A DNA stretch of 64,000 bases. Origin: Toxoplasma gondii ME49 (Eukaryota > Apicomplexa > Conoidasida > Eucoccidiorida > Sarcocystidae). Where the stretch lies: contig NC_031476.1 of the NCBI RefSeq assembly GCF_000006565.2, positions 3,744,458 through 3,808,457 of the forward strand, read 5' to 3'. A program made the translations under genes and the position numbers. Below are positions 34,901 through 45,458 of the stretch, piece by piece (position 1 is the stretch's first letter; each line of letters starts with the position of its first letter). The notes beneath the pieces were generated by a model. The model ran no database searches, was not told the origin of the DNA, and saw only the letters and a program-made list of their open reading frames with translations.

Positions 34901-37900
34901 CGGCGTCACTCTCCGAGCTTCCCCCGTTTCCGTAGTCGCAGTCTGAAGCCCAGTCAAGCCGGAAGTCTAGGCCGTCACGGAGATCCGTGACTTCTGCGTC
35001 TGTCGCCCACAAACGGCGTTTCACTACCTCAGAGCCCACGTCGCCTCCAGGGCGCCCTGTTTCTCTTGACCCGTCGCCAGCGCGGACCTTCAGCTGGGCG
35101 TCCTCACCGTCCCCCGCCTTCGCCTGGAAGGGTGAGTCATGCTCCACCGTCCCCCAGGAGGGCCCCGCCGCCGCGGAGACACTTTCAGCGCCTGAGGACT
35201 CGTCTTCAGCCGAAGAGCCCGGCTGCCTCGAGCTGCCCGTCACCGTAGAGTCGCAGCATGTCCCTGCGGCCGTTCGCGGCAACGAATGTCGAGACCCAGT
35301 CGGCGACTGGTCGTCGGCCTTCGCAGGCAGGTCCGACAGACCCGCTGCCTGAGGAGGCGTTGTCAAGCTTGAGGGCGGAGAGCCAGCCGCTCTGTCGGCC
35401 TCCGTGGCGCGTCCGCTTGTCGCCGTCTCTGCCCTCGCCGCGAGTGCGTCAAGCTTGGGGGGAGATGTCTCGGGGGCCGGCGCGGGGATCAAGGTAGGAG
35501 ACACGGCGGACGCAACAGAAGCAGAGGAAGAGTCGGTGTCGTTGACGAACTGTTTAGAGACCGAAGGATCTCCGGGCACCGACGAGGAAGGGGCACCCGA
35601 AAATCCGTTCAAGACGGCAGCAGGTATCGTGCGAAGCGAGGCACTTGCGGTCGGGAGGAGGAGCCAGCGCAGGTCCTCCGGGGGGCTGTCGACATTCGGC
35701 GCAGCACCTGGACCGTTGAAGAAGAGAGAGTTTCCAGATGGCGGGTTTGCGTCTTTCGAGAGGTCGGCATCTGCGGAGAGAAACGGAAAGAATTCGCCTC
35801 GAAGTTTATTGGCGTCGAAAACCTCGAACGTCGCTGCTTGCCCCCCTACCACATGCTTCGCCCCTCGTTCTCCCAAATCCATCGACATCCCTGCCGCCGT
35901 CGTCGTCTTCTCCCTCGAGTCGGCTCCATCTTGAGAAACCAAAGGTGACCTCAACGACTCTCCTTTCGTGACCAGCGTCGAGTGTCTTTTCTCGAATCCG
36001 TCACTCGCTGTCGAGAGGCCGCGCTTAAACGACAGCATCCCGGTGCCTTGAGGTCTTCGGGAGTCGCGCTCGATCTCCTCCAGCAACTGGCTACCTGTCT
36101 CCGCTTCCCACGCCTCCTCAACGCTCAGAGGAAGACCGTCGCCGGCCTCCTCTCTCCAGGGCCACCGTCCGGGCCAGAGTCTCTGCAAGAGGCCCCGCAT
36201 GCAGGCCTTCGCTGTGCGGCGCGCGCAGGCCTCGCGTCGCTCTGGTGAAAGTGTATCCGCTGTCTCCTCGCCACTCGAAAACAGGTCCTCCTCCATCTCT
36301 TCGCTTGCGAGGCCTCCTGGGCTCGCGGGCATCCGCCGGCGACAACAGAGCGCCTGCTGCGTGGGGAAGAAAACCGCGAAGAAGAGATCCTCCTTCAGAG
36401 AGGAAGGCGGCGACGAGGACCAGGGGACTGAGAAATACCCACAGTTCACACTGAAGGCCTCTGCCTCCAACAGTTTCTGAATATTTTGCTGGAAGCCGCT
36501 GGCGTCAACAGGAGCGTCGCTGGCGAGAGGCCGCCCCACCGCCGAAGCTCCGAGGCGGTCGAAGGCGGCCGCGGCGCCTCCCCCTCTCCTCAGAAGTCGA
36601 GAGTTTGCGCCGCGCGTTTGCGGGCTGGCGGAAGGTTGAGAGGAAAAGAGGAGCTGCCGGAGAACTCTTTCAAGCCCAATAGGCCTGCGCCGGCATTTCA
36701 CCACAGTGAATGGCGGGCAGACAGAGGGCAGGACGCGGGCAGACCCTTGAGAACATGCGTGGGGTTTCGCGCGCGGTGCATGCGTTTCGTTCGTCTCCTG
36801 AACGAACGCTTCGAGGGTCTCCAGGAGAGAACACGGCGTTCCCGACGCGCGGCGAAGGTGGCGACAGACGTCGTGGAAACTCAAAGACTCAGACACCGGC
36901 GACTCTGACGTCTCTCTACACATCTCGTCGAGTTCCCGCTTCGCTTCCCCTCCGTCGTCTCGATCAGGATCTCCCTGCACCATCGTCTCCGCAGACCTGG
37001 CCTTTGTGTGATCTCCGCTTTTCCACATCTCGCTTGGACCAACAGATCCCGACGACGATGAAGCGCGTTGTGCTCCTTCCGAGAGGCGGGACTTCTCCGG
37101 GCAGAGACCCCGCTGCTCAGCGATCGAGGCCAACAGCTGTCGGAACTCGGGAGCGTCTGCGAAGGCCCCCCAGCACTCTTCCCGAAAGGTAAGGAAGGGG
37201 AGCAGTCGAGACAGAACAGCTCGAAATGCAACTTGGACCGAGACGAAGTCAAATACGCACGGCTGGATAACATCGTGGACCAACACAAGCACGCTTGCAG
37301 TTTCGTCCTTGGCGCTTTCGCCGTCTTTGGTTTCTGAAAAAACGTCCCCGCCATGATGTTTGAACTCTACTCCACACCCGTCGCCTTCGGTGCTGCTCAA
37401 TCCCGCCTTGTTTCTCATCCCCTCTCGCTGCAGGCCCTTCGTTTTTCCAGCGTTGCTCTCGCCGTGGACCTCAACAGTGGCATCGACCTCATCCTGAGAT
37501 TCGCCAGATCGCCCTCCACCCTCACATCTGCGGTTCTCTGCCTCACGTTCGTCAGTTTGATGAACTCCCGATTCCTGTTCCTCAGAAACCTCTTCCCTGC
37601 CTGCCTCTTCAGCTGTGAGGCCTCGGCGGCAGATCGCGACAAAATACTCAAAGGCAAACGCGTCCTCGCGCCACCTCAGGCCAAGTCGGAACGAACAAGC
37701 CAGACAAGTACTGGAGGAAATTCCGGCAGCTTCCTTGTCCATATGTGGAGAGAGCAAAGTGTCTTCTTCCTGCTTCACTTCTTCTCCCTGGACGAGGTAT
37801 TCGTCTCCGTTTGCAGTCGCTTTCTGGGCCTCCGAGCGGAGTCCTCTTGACCGGACAGCGAGAGAAGAAGACCTGAGAACGGAGAGAAGAAGACATCCGC

Positions 37901-40900
37901 AGCATGTCGCCTGGAGCGGGAGAGGCTCCGCAACCGTCGCCAACTTCGAGACGAGAGCATGCGCGAGCGCATGCAGATGGCTCACACGTCCGCGTTCCGC
38001 CTCGGCTTCTTGGAGAATCGCAAGCGGGAGATCCACGCCTTCGCTGGCACGCTCGGCAGTCCCTACACTCGGCGCATGCAGCTCCGGCCTCGGTCCGGTG
38101 CCTGTGCCTCCCAGCGCTCCCGTCTCGGAGCCTTCCCCTGAACTGCCATCGAACGCAGAAGCTCGCACAAAAGGGAGAGCTGGAGCGTTCGTTTCTCTCT
38201 CCGATGGCGTTGCGTCGGCCCCGAGAGGCAACTGGCGCCTCCAGTGATAGAGAAACTGCTGGAGTTTCTTGTTGCGGAACCAACTACAGGCCATCTGTCG
38301 GACGCGGCGAAGGCGCGCGGGCATTGGCTCAGCCGCGGCGGTTTCGTGGGCGTCCAACAGAAAGAATCTCTCCATCATTCGAGGCCGGCTCGCCTCGCCC
38401 GTTCCTCCGTTCTCGCAACCTCGAGGTCTCCACGCTGTCCCCTCTCGGCTGCCTCCTCTCTCCCCGGAGAACATCTGGTGAGAGACAGCCGCGTCAGGAG
38501 TCAGAGCTCGACTCGCGCCCCTGAAGCCTCTCCACGCCGGAGACACCGGCCTGCGACCCGAGTGAAGCTTCCGGTTGGGCGTCCCTGGAGCCGACGAAGT
38601 GGACATGCGTCGGCGACGGGTGCCTCCGCCTTCGGGGTCTTCGCGCAACAGGCCTGCACCGTCCGAGTCTGGCATCGCCTCTCTGCAGGGCGCCGACTCC
38701 GCGCATGCAACAGCCGCGCGCACAGCCAGCGGAACGCCTGTCCCCGCCTGGCGAACGACCCACACACCCTCGTCGGGACGAGACGTCCCTGCCCCACTGT
38801 CTCCCTTCTGACCCCACACACTCGTGGAGGCTGTGGCTGAGCCTCCGCGGGAGACCGATCCCGAAGCAGGGAGGAGTCGGAGTTTCGCCTTCGAGGAGAC
38901 GAAGGAGACGCGCGAGGGTGGATCTCGACAGCACATGAATCGCTCCCAAGGCGAAGCCGGGGCGACAAACGTAGGCGAAGTCCCTGAGGACGAAGTCGAG
39001 TTCTCCAGCTTCCCAGAAAGCCCCGACTCCGCCTGGACGCCTGGCAGGTCTGGGGACCGCTCTTCGGGAAGCACAAGCAGGGCGCAGGTGCTCCGAAGGT
39101 GATCGTCGTCGCTGCCATTGCTGTTGGTGCATCCCTTGAGTGACGCCTGCTTGTCCGGAGTTCCTGAAACTGTAATTCTCGCGTCGCGTGCTGCTGCGGC
39201 GATGTGGCGAGCGAGGCGGAACCCAAAGACCGTGGCGGGGATCCTGAATGCGTCCGAGGAGAAGAAAGACTGATTGTACATTTGCGCGAGCATGCTCTGA
39301 ACGGATGTCGACGTCCGAGCGGCAGACGAAGCGACGTCGTCGCATGCGGTGACACGCCGGCGCTTCGTGGCTCCAGGCGCTTCAAGGACAGTCGAGGCGG
39401 AAGTTTTCCCAGAAACTGCAAACGACGATGATGATTCGACAGGCACGTCGTCTTCTCCGAGTGTTTCATTGAAACGCGGGGGAATGACAGAGACCGGGCT
39501 CACCCCCGCGGCCTCGGAGTCGCTGCATGCATTTTGTAGAGTGGCCGAACTCTCCCTCGAACGGTCTGAGGAACTCGGCGAAGCTTCAAAGCCCCAAAAG
39601 GCCGGCGGCCCATCGAACACTAGGGGTGGGGCACACGAGAGAGCCATAGAAATGTTGCCAAGAGAAGAAACAGCAGAATGCTTTGTCGACGCAGAGAACG
39701 AAGGCCGAAAGGGGAGAAACCTAGCGATGTGCTCTTCGACGGCGCCTGTAGAGGAGACAGCTACTCCTGCCTCGTCCCTCCGGTCGCCACCGAGCGAAGA
39801 TCTTTGCCTGCATTTACATCTTGCCGAGAACCCAGGCGAGTCCTTCCGCCTCTGTTCGCCGTTCGCGCTCTGGTCACCGCGGGAGGGAAAGAGAGAGACA
39901 GAGAGACAACACTTGAGACACGGTCCCTGCGAGAGTGCGGTGTTCGCCCTAGATGGCAAGCGGATTTGTTGGAAAGCGGGACGCTTCGGCTCCAGAGAAA
40001 TGCGGTAGCAGAAGTGGAGAATGCTGTCTGCCTCGGCCGCCGGGACAGCAGCGGCGGCGGCGACGCCAGGGGCGAGGCTTGCGAGGGCCTCCGGTGCGTG
40101 TCGGGAGGACGCAAAGAAGACGGGAAGGAGGTCGAGGGAGGGAGACGCAATTTCACAGGGAACGCTTCCGTTGCAGCTGCTGTCCGTGCAGCTGTAGGCG
40201 AACTCAGGATCGCTCGTCCAGTCCCGCCGCGCGCTCTGGTTGTGGAAGGCCTTCGCCAGGTGTACATACACCTTGGGATTGGCTACCGCGGCGCTGAGGG
40301 CGGCGGTTCGGTCCAGCAGGACTTCGGTCGGCTGCAGGACAGAAGTCAAGTATACCTCGGAGAGGCGCCCCGCTGTCGGAGCTCTGTGGGAGGTTGTCGT
40401 CGACGCCTTGCGTGCATGAGTTTCGACCGGGGACGATTTCCCCGAGCCGCTTTCTTTCCTATCTTCGCGCGCAGGCGCGGCGCAGAGGTCCCCGATTGGA
40501 GCATTGCTCCAGGTGTCCTTTCCACTCGAGACTCGCATTTCTCCCAAGCCTTCGGTTTCGCGAGGCAGCTGACAGGATGTATGAACCGAAGCCTCCCAGA
40601 AAGCGTTCGTTCCGGAGGTCGAAATGCCACCGACGAGGGGCAGCCCTGAGAGTCCACGCCGTTTGGACGAAGAAACTGACTCGCGACTCCCCCCCCTCAA
40701 GTCCCCCGATGTGCCCGCGTCTGTCCCATTCGTCTGTTCGTGGATGCTGCATTCCTCAGCGCCCCCCGGGCTCGCATCCACGCCTTCGTTGTCCTGAAAG
40801 TCTGCCGCAATCGCTTCTGCAGCCGCGGCGATGTACGAGGCAGCTGGCGAGAGGTTTCGGGACCCTGGTCCCGCCGTCGGAATCGAGGCAATCCGCTGCA

Positions 40901-42173
40901 TGTGCTCTGCGTACCGCCTCTTCAGTTCTTCGTCTCCCTCCATCCTGCGGTGGATCCCGCCTCGGTCTACGAGCCTCGCATCCGGGGCCGTGGTCGGCAA
41001 ACTGCATGCGCCTCCTGTAGACCATGCGGAAGGGCCGAGAGGCTCCGGCAACCACAGACCGTCTTCGGTGTCCTCTTCGCCCAGAGGCTCCGCCATCGCG
41101 ATGATCGCCTGCGGAGTCATCAGACTCAGGGTCCTTTGGGGTGTACATACACTCGGGAACCGCTGGGGAGTCTGCGACGTCGGCCCCTCCGGGGTGAGGA
41201 AGGCCGTTCCCCGTGGGGAGCGCCGGCTGGAGTCGCTCGCTCGAAAGCCCGATGGAGTCAAGGCTCCCAAATGGCAGGTGGTTTGCTTCTCGAGCGAATC
41301 ATCTCCGTCTTCGGCTTCAGACGAACTGTTGCCTCCTGGGATTCCGTGGACTCGGCGAGAAATCAAGTGGCTTCGAGGGTTTGGGACAGAGCCTTCCTGC
41401 CTCTCAGGCGAGGCCGGCGGAGGCTGCCCACTGCGTGCGAAAGAAGACAGAATCTCTCGCGTCTGGTGTAGCAGCGTGTTGATGGAATCACCGCTGCTAA
41501 AGAGGTCTGGCTGTCCCTTCTCCCAAGTCCGGTCTGCAGTCTGAGCAGCGAGAGCACTCGCGTCAGAAGACAGGTTCGAGACCGCACAGACGATCTGCGA
41601 AGAAGTCCCCTGATGGCCTTTCTCGGGAGAGAATGTCTGCGCTGACGCCCCGTCCAAGCCCACCCTCTGGATTCTTCTTCCTTCACTGGAAATGCAAGAA
41701 GAATCTTTCGGTCCTGAAGGGAAGCCCGTGGAAGTTCGTGGAGCGTGGAGAGACGGGGAGAAGCCGAGCACCGGTCCCGCATGTCCTCGCGGCCCCCTGG
41801 GCTCCGCCTCTGCATGCAAAGGGTCCTCGACGAGCGCGGCAGCGCTGGGGTCTGCAGAAAACATTTGGAAAGCTGCTGCTTTTGCGGGCGCTGCTGGTTG
41901 CAAGTCGAGAAGACAGTCTGTCTGAGAAAGCAGGTTTACGCCGACGAACTCGGAGTACGCATCTGCGGGAATAGACACCAGAGGCTCTCTAGCCATCGCC
42001 GCGGGAGCGACAGCTGCGTTGCGGAGCAGCTGCCTCTCGTGGCCAGGTGCAGAGACTGCGGGAGTGGAAAAGGCAGGCGCCACCATTGCCCAGAAATGGC
42101 GCTGGCCCTCCTGACCCGCGAGGTGACCAGACGTACGGTCTGCGCCGAGACGCGACACTTCCGTCTTCGGCAT
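31923..42173 (-). CDS. Giant ApiAP2-domain transcription factor, single exon
   Basis: ATG at 42173 (MPKTEVSRLGADRT) opens an uninterrupted 10.25 kb frame to TGA at 31923, 3416 residues. One AP2/ERF DNA-binding domain lies near the C-terminus, residues about 3188-3235 (genomic 32469-32612): GVYFDVARRLWRCQWRE, then SGFSLKHYKTLEAARAACILY. It has the three-strand WRCQW core and the closing helix of apicomplexan AP2 domains. The rest is mostly Ser/Gly/Ala/Pro/Glu low complexity, with a Cys-containing, more ordered stretch around residues 1500-2100 (for example LPLQATCCGCLLLSVL, FREECWGAFADAPEFRQLL, FSVNCGYFSVPW). ApiAP2 proteins are nuclear sequence-specific regulators, so I infer that role; the target and stage are unknown, and I will not guess which numbered AP2 it is. 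The frame is open further upstream without an ATG, so the true start could lie in another exon, though the ATG used is plausible. Confidence 0.85.
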   Translation of the reverse strand: MPKTEVSRLGADRTSGHLAGQEGQRHFWAMVAPAFSTPAVSAPGHERQLLRNAAVAPAAMAREPLVSIPADAYSEFVGVNLLSQTDCLLDLQPAAPAKAAAFQMFSADPSAAALVEDPLHAEAEPRGPRGHAGPVLGFSPSLHAPRTSTGFPSGPKDSSCISSEGRRIQRVGLDGASAQTFSPEKGHQGTSSQIVCAVSNLSSDASALAAQTADRTWEKGQPDLFSSGDSINTLLHQTREILSSFARSGQPPPASPERQEGSVPNPRSHLISRRVHGIPGGNSSSEAEDGDDSLEKQTTCHLGALTPSGFRASDSSRRSPRGTAFLTPEGPTSQTPQRFPSVCTPQRTLSLMTPQAIIAMAEPLGEEDTEDGLWLPEPLGPSAWSTGGACSLPTTAPDARLVDRGGIHRRMEGDEELKRRYAEHMQRIASIPTAGPGSRNLSPAASYIAAAAEAIAADFQDNEGVDASPGGAEECSIHEQTNGTDAGTSGDLRGGSRESVSSSKRRGLSGLPLVGGISTSGTNAFWEASVHTSCQLPRETEGLGEMRVSSGKDTWSNAPIGDLCAAPAREDRKESGSGKSSPVETHARKASTTTSHRAPTAGRLSEVYLTSVLQPTEVLLDRTAALSAAVANPKVYVHLAKAFHNQSARRDWTSDPEFAYSCTDSSCNGSVPCEIASPSLDLLPVFFASSRHAPEALASLAPGVAAAAAVPAAEADSILHFCYRISLEPKRPAFQQIRLPSRANTALSQGPCLKCCLSVSLFPSRGDQSANGEQRRKDSPGFSARCKCRQRSSLGGDRRDEAGVAVSSTGAVEEHIARFLPFRPSFSASTKHSAVSSLGNISMALSCAPPLVFDGPPAFWGFEASPSSSDRSRESSATLQNACSDSEAAGVSPVSVIPPRFNETLGEDDVPVESSSSFAVSGKTSASTVLEAPGATKRRRVTACDDVASSAARTSTSVQSMLAQMYNQSFFSSDAFRIPATVFGFRLARHIAAAARDARITVSGTPDKQASLKGCTNSNGSDDDHLRSTCALLVLPEERSPDLPGVQAESGLSGKLENSTSSSGTSPTFVAPASPWERFMCCRDPPSRVSFVSSKAKLRLLPASGSVSRGGSATASTSVWGQKGDSGAGTSRPDEGVWVVRQAGTGVPLAVRAAVACAESAPCREAMPDSDGAGLLREDPEGGGTRRRRMSTSSAPGTPNRKLHSGRRPVSPAWRGFRGASRALTPDAAVSHQMFSGERGGSREGTAWRPRGCENGGTGEASRPRMMERFFLLDAHETAAAEPMPARLRRVRQMACSWFRNKKLQQFLYHWRRQLPLGADATPSERETNAPALPFVRASAFDGSSGEGSETGALGGTGTGPRPELHAPSVGTAERASEGVDLPLAILQEAEAERGRVSHLHALAHALVSKLATVAEPLPLQATCCGCLLLSVLRSSSLAVRSRGLRSEAQKATANGDEYLVQGEEVKQEEDTLLSPHMDKEAAGISSSTCLACSFRLGLRWREDAFAFEYFVAICRRGLTAEEAGREEVSEEQESGVHQTDEREAENRRCEGGGRSGESQDEVDATVEVHGESNAGKTKGLQREGMRNKAGLSSTEGDGCGVEFKHHGGDVFSETKDGESAKDETASVLVLVHDVIQPCVFDFVSVQVAFRAVLSRLLPFLTFREECWGAFADAPEFRQLLASIAEQRGLCPEKSRLSEGAQRASSSSGSVGPSEMWKSGDHTKARSAETMVQGDPDRDDGGEAKRELDEMCRETSESPVSESLSFHDVCRHLRRASGTPCSLLETLEAFVQETNETHAPRAKPHACSQGSARVLPSVCPPFTVVKCRRRPIGLERVLRQLLFSSQPSASPQTRGANSRLLRRGGGAAAAFDRLGASAVGRPLASDAPVDASGFQQNIQKLLEAEAFSVNCGYFSVPWSSSPPSSLKEDLFFAVFFPTQQALCCRRRMPASPGGLASEEMEEDLFSSGEETADTLSPERREACARRTAKACMRGLLQRLWPGRWPWREEAGDGLPLSVEEAWEAETGSQLLEEIERDSRRPQGTGMLSFKRGLSTASDGFEKRHSTLVTKGESLRSPLVSQDGADSREKTTTAAGMSMDLGERGAKHVVGGQAATFEVFDANKLRGEFFPFLSADADLSKDANPPSGNSLFFNGPGAAPNVDSPPEDLRWLLLPTASASLRTIPAAVLNGFSGAPSSSVPGDPSVSKQFVNDTDSSSASVASAVSPTLIPAPAPETSPPKLDALAARAETATSGRATEADRAAGSPPSSLTTPPQAAGLSDLPAKADDQSPTGSRHSLPRTAAGTCCDSTVTGSSRQPGSSAEDESSGAESVSAAAGPSWGTVEHDSPFQAKAGDGEDAQLKVRAGDGSRETGRPGGDVGSEVVKRRLWATDAEVTDLRDGLDFRLDWASDCDYGNGGSSESDADSPEEGGEHVHAAFVAGQAVSRRSKQTLLTFEEPVSEAEIFGVAQGAPVVPSEEEKPSETVRGPSRDGEGGRIPRAEVASVLREICSLRSPPALRDLLRLSAPPLGASGAIGDGAVSPGAYVSGGHTLRPRRGSDVSVAAAEQLTGKAPHGGTPGETRRGLSVSMEDHRQGDAGHASREEPLRGGGRETEVSVQKRPRTVPVPQDARPGASRGGLSLPAAFLSSSAVHANPSGYSPSSRGTPPPAAEVSSPFIHSPNSSGTPWSKPQTYGSLVSSPHRRLAHFLGSASLGPGAPGSPAYAGPLAEGREAAAGPWGSPPIPGRTEAAPASVGKTDAEAPGNAARSIAAVMSVLAQHVKQRPRQARGGSAATSGDVPRGGEGRRMDLAAILRTQQADSGGGVGGHRSPVGAAMESASAALLGALAEQALQATPPRSPDRAAPLTAAEVLEAAARRAWDGTGDREEGRGGRGGPTAGSAVFGEEADAWGASGALGSRGNPWDLLTRCSPETRQNLSLLLAAAETERGQRSLDGREGGHTSMSPGEQQRLLAATAALRLAALEAASRRRQETEPRQASCGANAPLEIQLQNLKRVLGIGVSEGAGAKKAAPVGLPARSAPSLVAALAGEVAASPVTLAPAPPGPTSPASAPEASAFAEGASDVSDSAVPGPRGPGTRPASPADAASLLHGALQPEGGEGEGRRTRGACGSGRRDRTDSSSYSEDSHCEDAGTSAAGSGSGAPSSGGGTPRAGGLEEDELVPIGALPTGVYFDVARRLWRCQWREDGRLKSSGFSLKHYKTLEAARAACILYKCAMTNTRVDPAWMVPEYIPLSMASKRLVKQRHQAAGLHAGAAEKPRASDEDPCGHAGVSRRRRPADGAGGASPTSRGPLTLDDEDLADRRLMSQRMGAPQTPRSLLPALGLQGPVNPGPEGDTSPCASAAAGRFAGAGSVGLEAMLAAAERHVRAASLKAGALPQSPQDPRALLKLLEEASRQN
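40258..40273. repeat. GGTGT-N4-ACACC element, exact, coding
   Basis: AGGTGT-ACAT-ACACCT. In the minus-strand AP2 gene it reads KVYVHLA, the same peptide as in the cap enzyme although the proteins are unrelated. Confidence 0.85.
41140..41153. repeat. GGTGT-N4-ACACC family element (one mismatch), coding
   Basis: GGTGT-ACAT-ACACT. It is in the AP2 gene but in another frame relative to the element than the copy at 40258, reading SVCTPQ. Confidence 0.7.
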
Positions 42174-45100
42174 GGTGAAGCAGAGAGAGGGAGACTTGCG
42201 GTGAAGTGCGAAGGAAGCAAGGGGAAGGAAAAACCTATTGGCTCCTGCGGAGGCAGCTGGAGAACCTCCGGACGCAACCGCCGCAAGTCGCGACAGGGAA
42301 GCGTCGTCGCCGAACACAGATAGAACCGGTCCCGCTCGCTGACAGTACACACCACCCTCGAAGGTTGTACTGCAGGGAAACTACAACATCACCTTTCCTT
42401 TCCCCTGCTCCGAAGAAACGAACCGTCCTTCCGAGGACTCGCGTCTCGCTGTGTCTGCGAGATGCAGTTCCTCGACAGCCCAAGAAATCAGGATCGCTGA
42501 CAGCTATCAGGTAAATGTCGCGTACCCCCGCCGCAATAGTCGATCCATCGTTTCGGCACAAACCGCCATCTTCGATTCCCCCGACGGGGGCGTGCACCCC
42601 TTAGCGCTGGCTTCCCGGGGCAGGGTTACGAGCGCTTACCTTGGTCTAGCGTTTGCGTTTCGACTTTCCAACGCCTCCCCAAAAGGTGGAAGTTTTCCGA
42701 TGCAGAGAGAACCGCTGTGCGAGAAAGACCTTTTGCTTCCTGAGTCTGGGAGTTGCAGTTCCCGCCGCGGATGATGGTTCGTGGACGAGAAACCGACAAT
42801 GCGCCCCTGTCTCAAGCTGAGCACGTTTCTGAAGAGCAAGGGCGTCGCAGTTGGAAATTCGCCTGGGTGGACCGTCTGGAAATGCACGAAAAGATCGGAG
42901 GGAACGGGTTTCGAGTGTCGAGAGCTGCGGTGAGGAGCGGCGCTCAGCCTGCAGAAACAGTTGCGGGATGGGCGCCCCCGGAAAAGGAAAACTGCTACGT
43001 TTCTGACAAGAACAAACCTGTTTTCTAACCTTTCGACTCAAGAGTGACCGGGTGCGTTTCGGGGTCCGCGCGACAAATGACAGAAAAAAACCGGGAATTC
43101 GAAGCCCGCAGCAAGGGGAGCGCGCCTGGAAATCACGCACATAGAGCTCTGCTCGACGCACTTCCGCCGGCACGTTGCTCGAAAAAGGAAGTGAAGGCAA
43201 AGCTCACCTTTCCGCCAAAAAGTTTCATGGAGAGATTCGTCAAAAATGCCAAACCCTGCGCCACGATGTTTTTCCTTCTGTGTGCCTCCCTACAGTTGGC
43301 AGCGCTGGAGTGGCAAACGCGGCTACATGCGCGGACGCGTTCGCGCTTCCGCTGGCCGGGTTTCTCCTGAAAAAAGGCAAACCGATCGCAATGCGAGCGT
43401 TTTGTCTGTAATTTAACTCAATAGGTCCAAATGCAACGCTGGAACGGTCGTTCCTGAGGGAGTGTGACAGTAACGAAGCTCCCGCAGTCCACCCGCCTCA
43501 AGAGGGCAGCGACCTGCGCAACGGTGTTGACGTTGCTAAAGCGTCGAGTTCCGCGCACACCGGATGCAATGTGGAAACTTGAGAGGTTTTCGGCATCGAA
43601 GAGGTGAGTTTGCGCCAGCAAGACAAGAGAGGGTGGAACTTGCCCTGCACACAGCGCCCGAAAACGTCCCGTCGGCTTTGCTCGTGCGCTTCAAAAACCG
43701 ATACACGAAAGTTGCTTCTCTCTCCTCGAAGCACCGAGTGACAGCGGGAGAAACACGCGCAACCCAGCCGTCAGCAAACCAGCGAGGCGTTTTTCCCAGC
43801 AGTTGCCTCGAAATACTGGTGACTCGTGCAGATAATCTTCATCCTGTTCCCCTTCAGCAGCAGGAGAACGGGAATGGGGAAACGGCGCTTGTTGGGGAAA
43901 CGTCACGGGGAGAGGGCAGCCGCAGCCAGCACGCTTGCTGCCGCGGCGAAAAAAACCTGAGAGCCGCAGTGGGCGCGACTTCTCAGAAAATTTTAAGAAG
44001 AATTACTCAGTTGGTTTCCTCCCAATTCAAAGTGTTCTCAATCACACTCAAGCGTAAAAATATGGGGAAAAGAACCGGAACGAACTTAGAGCGGCAAAAA
44101 GTGGGCACACTCGCGCTCACCACCAGCGCCCGAGCCGACGCATTTTGAGCCGCCCACCCCTGAGGTGACCAGCTTGCTCTCCCAATCCTTGCGCGCCCGG
44201 CTTGTTGCGGATTCACGAGGCAAGTAGAACTCGGAGTATCAAGACGAAGCTCGCGCGAAGATTCCCAGACATACCAATGTTCCGGAATGTATGGCACGCT
44301 CCCTGAACACCTGATCGCGTGAACTCTCGTCGAAACAGATGCCAGGGGAAGATTCGGACAGAAATAGTGGAATACTCTGTTAGGTAAGAAGTCTGTAAGC
44401 TGCACTAGTCGGGTATGACAACCACTTCCTTCCCTGGGCACAGTAGTGCGAATGTCGTGCCCCATCTGTTAAAAACATGCTCACATCTCAGCATTAAAAG
44501 TGTCTGCTGTTCCCAGCAACAATGCTGCGAAATCGAAACTGGGCAAGCGGCTGCCGCAGGTCTTCGTACAGGGAAGGGTGCCTCGAGCCTGCCTCGGGTC
44601 CGGCGCACTCCCTGCGGTCTGTGTGTGCTGCAGGGAAAAACTGGGGACGACGAGTGGGGTTTGCGTCTACAGCAAGCAAAGACAGGGTCCGCCGTGGCTC
44701 GTGAGGAGCGCGACGTCTCGCTCCCTTCCCCTGGCGCCATCTGCGTCTCTAAAAGTGTGGCATGCCGCTTATCGGCCACGATACCGAACACACTCGGCGA
44801 ACAAGCTAAGGAAGCAGCTTCTTCCTTAGACGAGCTCCCGGCATACAGCATCTCCAGGTGGGCAATGTGTCTCACCGGGTTTGCCGAACCAGTTAGTTTT
44901 CGTGTGATGCCGTACATGAGCGGGAGGTTCTCGCTTGAATGTGGAGGGACGCCGAGCAGAAGGCAGGCAGTTACTTCTTCGATGAATGGCGTCTACTAAA
45001 CTATTCATTCTCAGGTGGCTCTTCATGTAGTAAAACCCATGTATGGGGCCTCCAGTTTTTTTTTACAACTTTCCGCTTCAACCGATGCACGCCTCTAGCT

Positions 45101-45458
45101 GAATCATGCATCCGTTCTTGCTGCGCAACTGTTCTGATGCATTTTATCGCGGTGCACCACATTTGTTTCCTGGTCTATCCGCTTAGTCGTTCTTCACTAT
45201 GTATTGCCTGTGCAGCAGTTGCGAAGCAGACAATATCGCCACGGCATTCGAGTTAATTCAAACAGTTGGTACTGATGTGAGGTCTTCGTTCCCTTAGAAA
45301 GCTCAGGCTACGCGGTTAACGAATCCGACAGGCTGGTAATACCGAAAAGCATACCGTCATCAAGCAGCAGAAGTGGGCGGTTCTCACAAAAGAGAATAGT
45401 TAGCCATCAACCTCCATGGAGTTGTAGTTTTTGCATGGACTAGCAATGATTGACCGAC
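42174..45458. other. 5' flank of the AP2 gene; no firm gene
   Basis: The 3.3 kb upstream of the AP2 start, probably its long 5' leader and promoter. No conserved motif is seen on either strand apart from the weak open frame at 44415-44999, listed separately. Confidence 0.45.
44415..44999 (+). CDS. Possible hypothetical ORF (194 residues)
   Basis: A real ATG opens a 194-residue frame, Cys/Ser-rich at its start (SVCCSQQQCCEIETG) and ending SSMNGVY. The opposite strand is open over the same interval, there is no signal peptide or known domain, and no splice context was found. It may be chance or part of the AP2 5' leader. Listed because it is the only ATG-initiated frame of this size in the region. 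Confidence 0.2.
   Translation: MTTTSFPGHSSANVVPHLLKTCSHLSIKSVCCSQQQCCEIETGQAAAAGLRTGKGASSLPRVRRTPCGLCVLQGKTGDDEWGLRLQQAKTGSAVAREERDVSLPSPGAICVSKSVACRLSATIPNTLGEQAKEAASSLDELPAYSISRWAMCLTGFAEPVSFRVMPYMSGRFSLECGGTPSRRQAVTSSMNGVY

Noticed and set aside
32980..37192. Several plus-strand frames of 100-240 codons inside the AP2 locus
   Set aside because: Shadows of a GC-rich 10 kb exon on the minus strand; no motifs and no splice support.
44405..44917. Minus-strand 170-codon frame opposite the weak 44415 ORF
   Set aside because: Both strands are open; no signal, motif or splice partner favours it.
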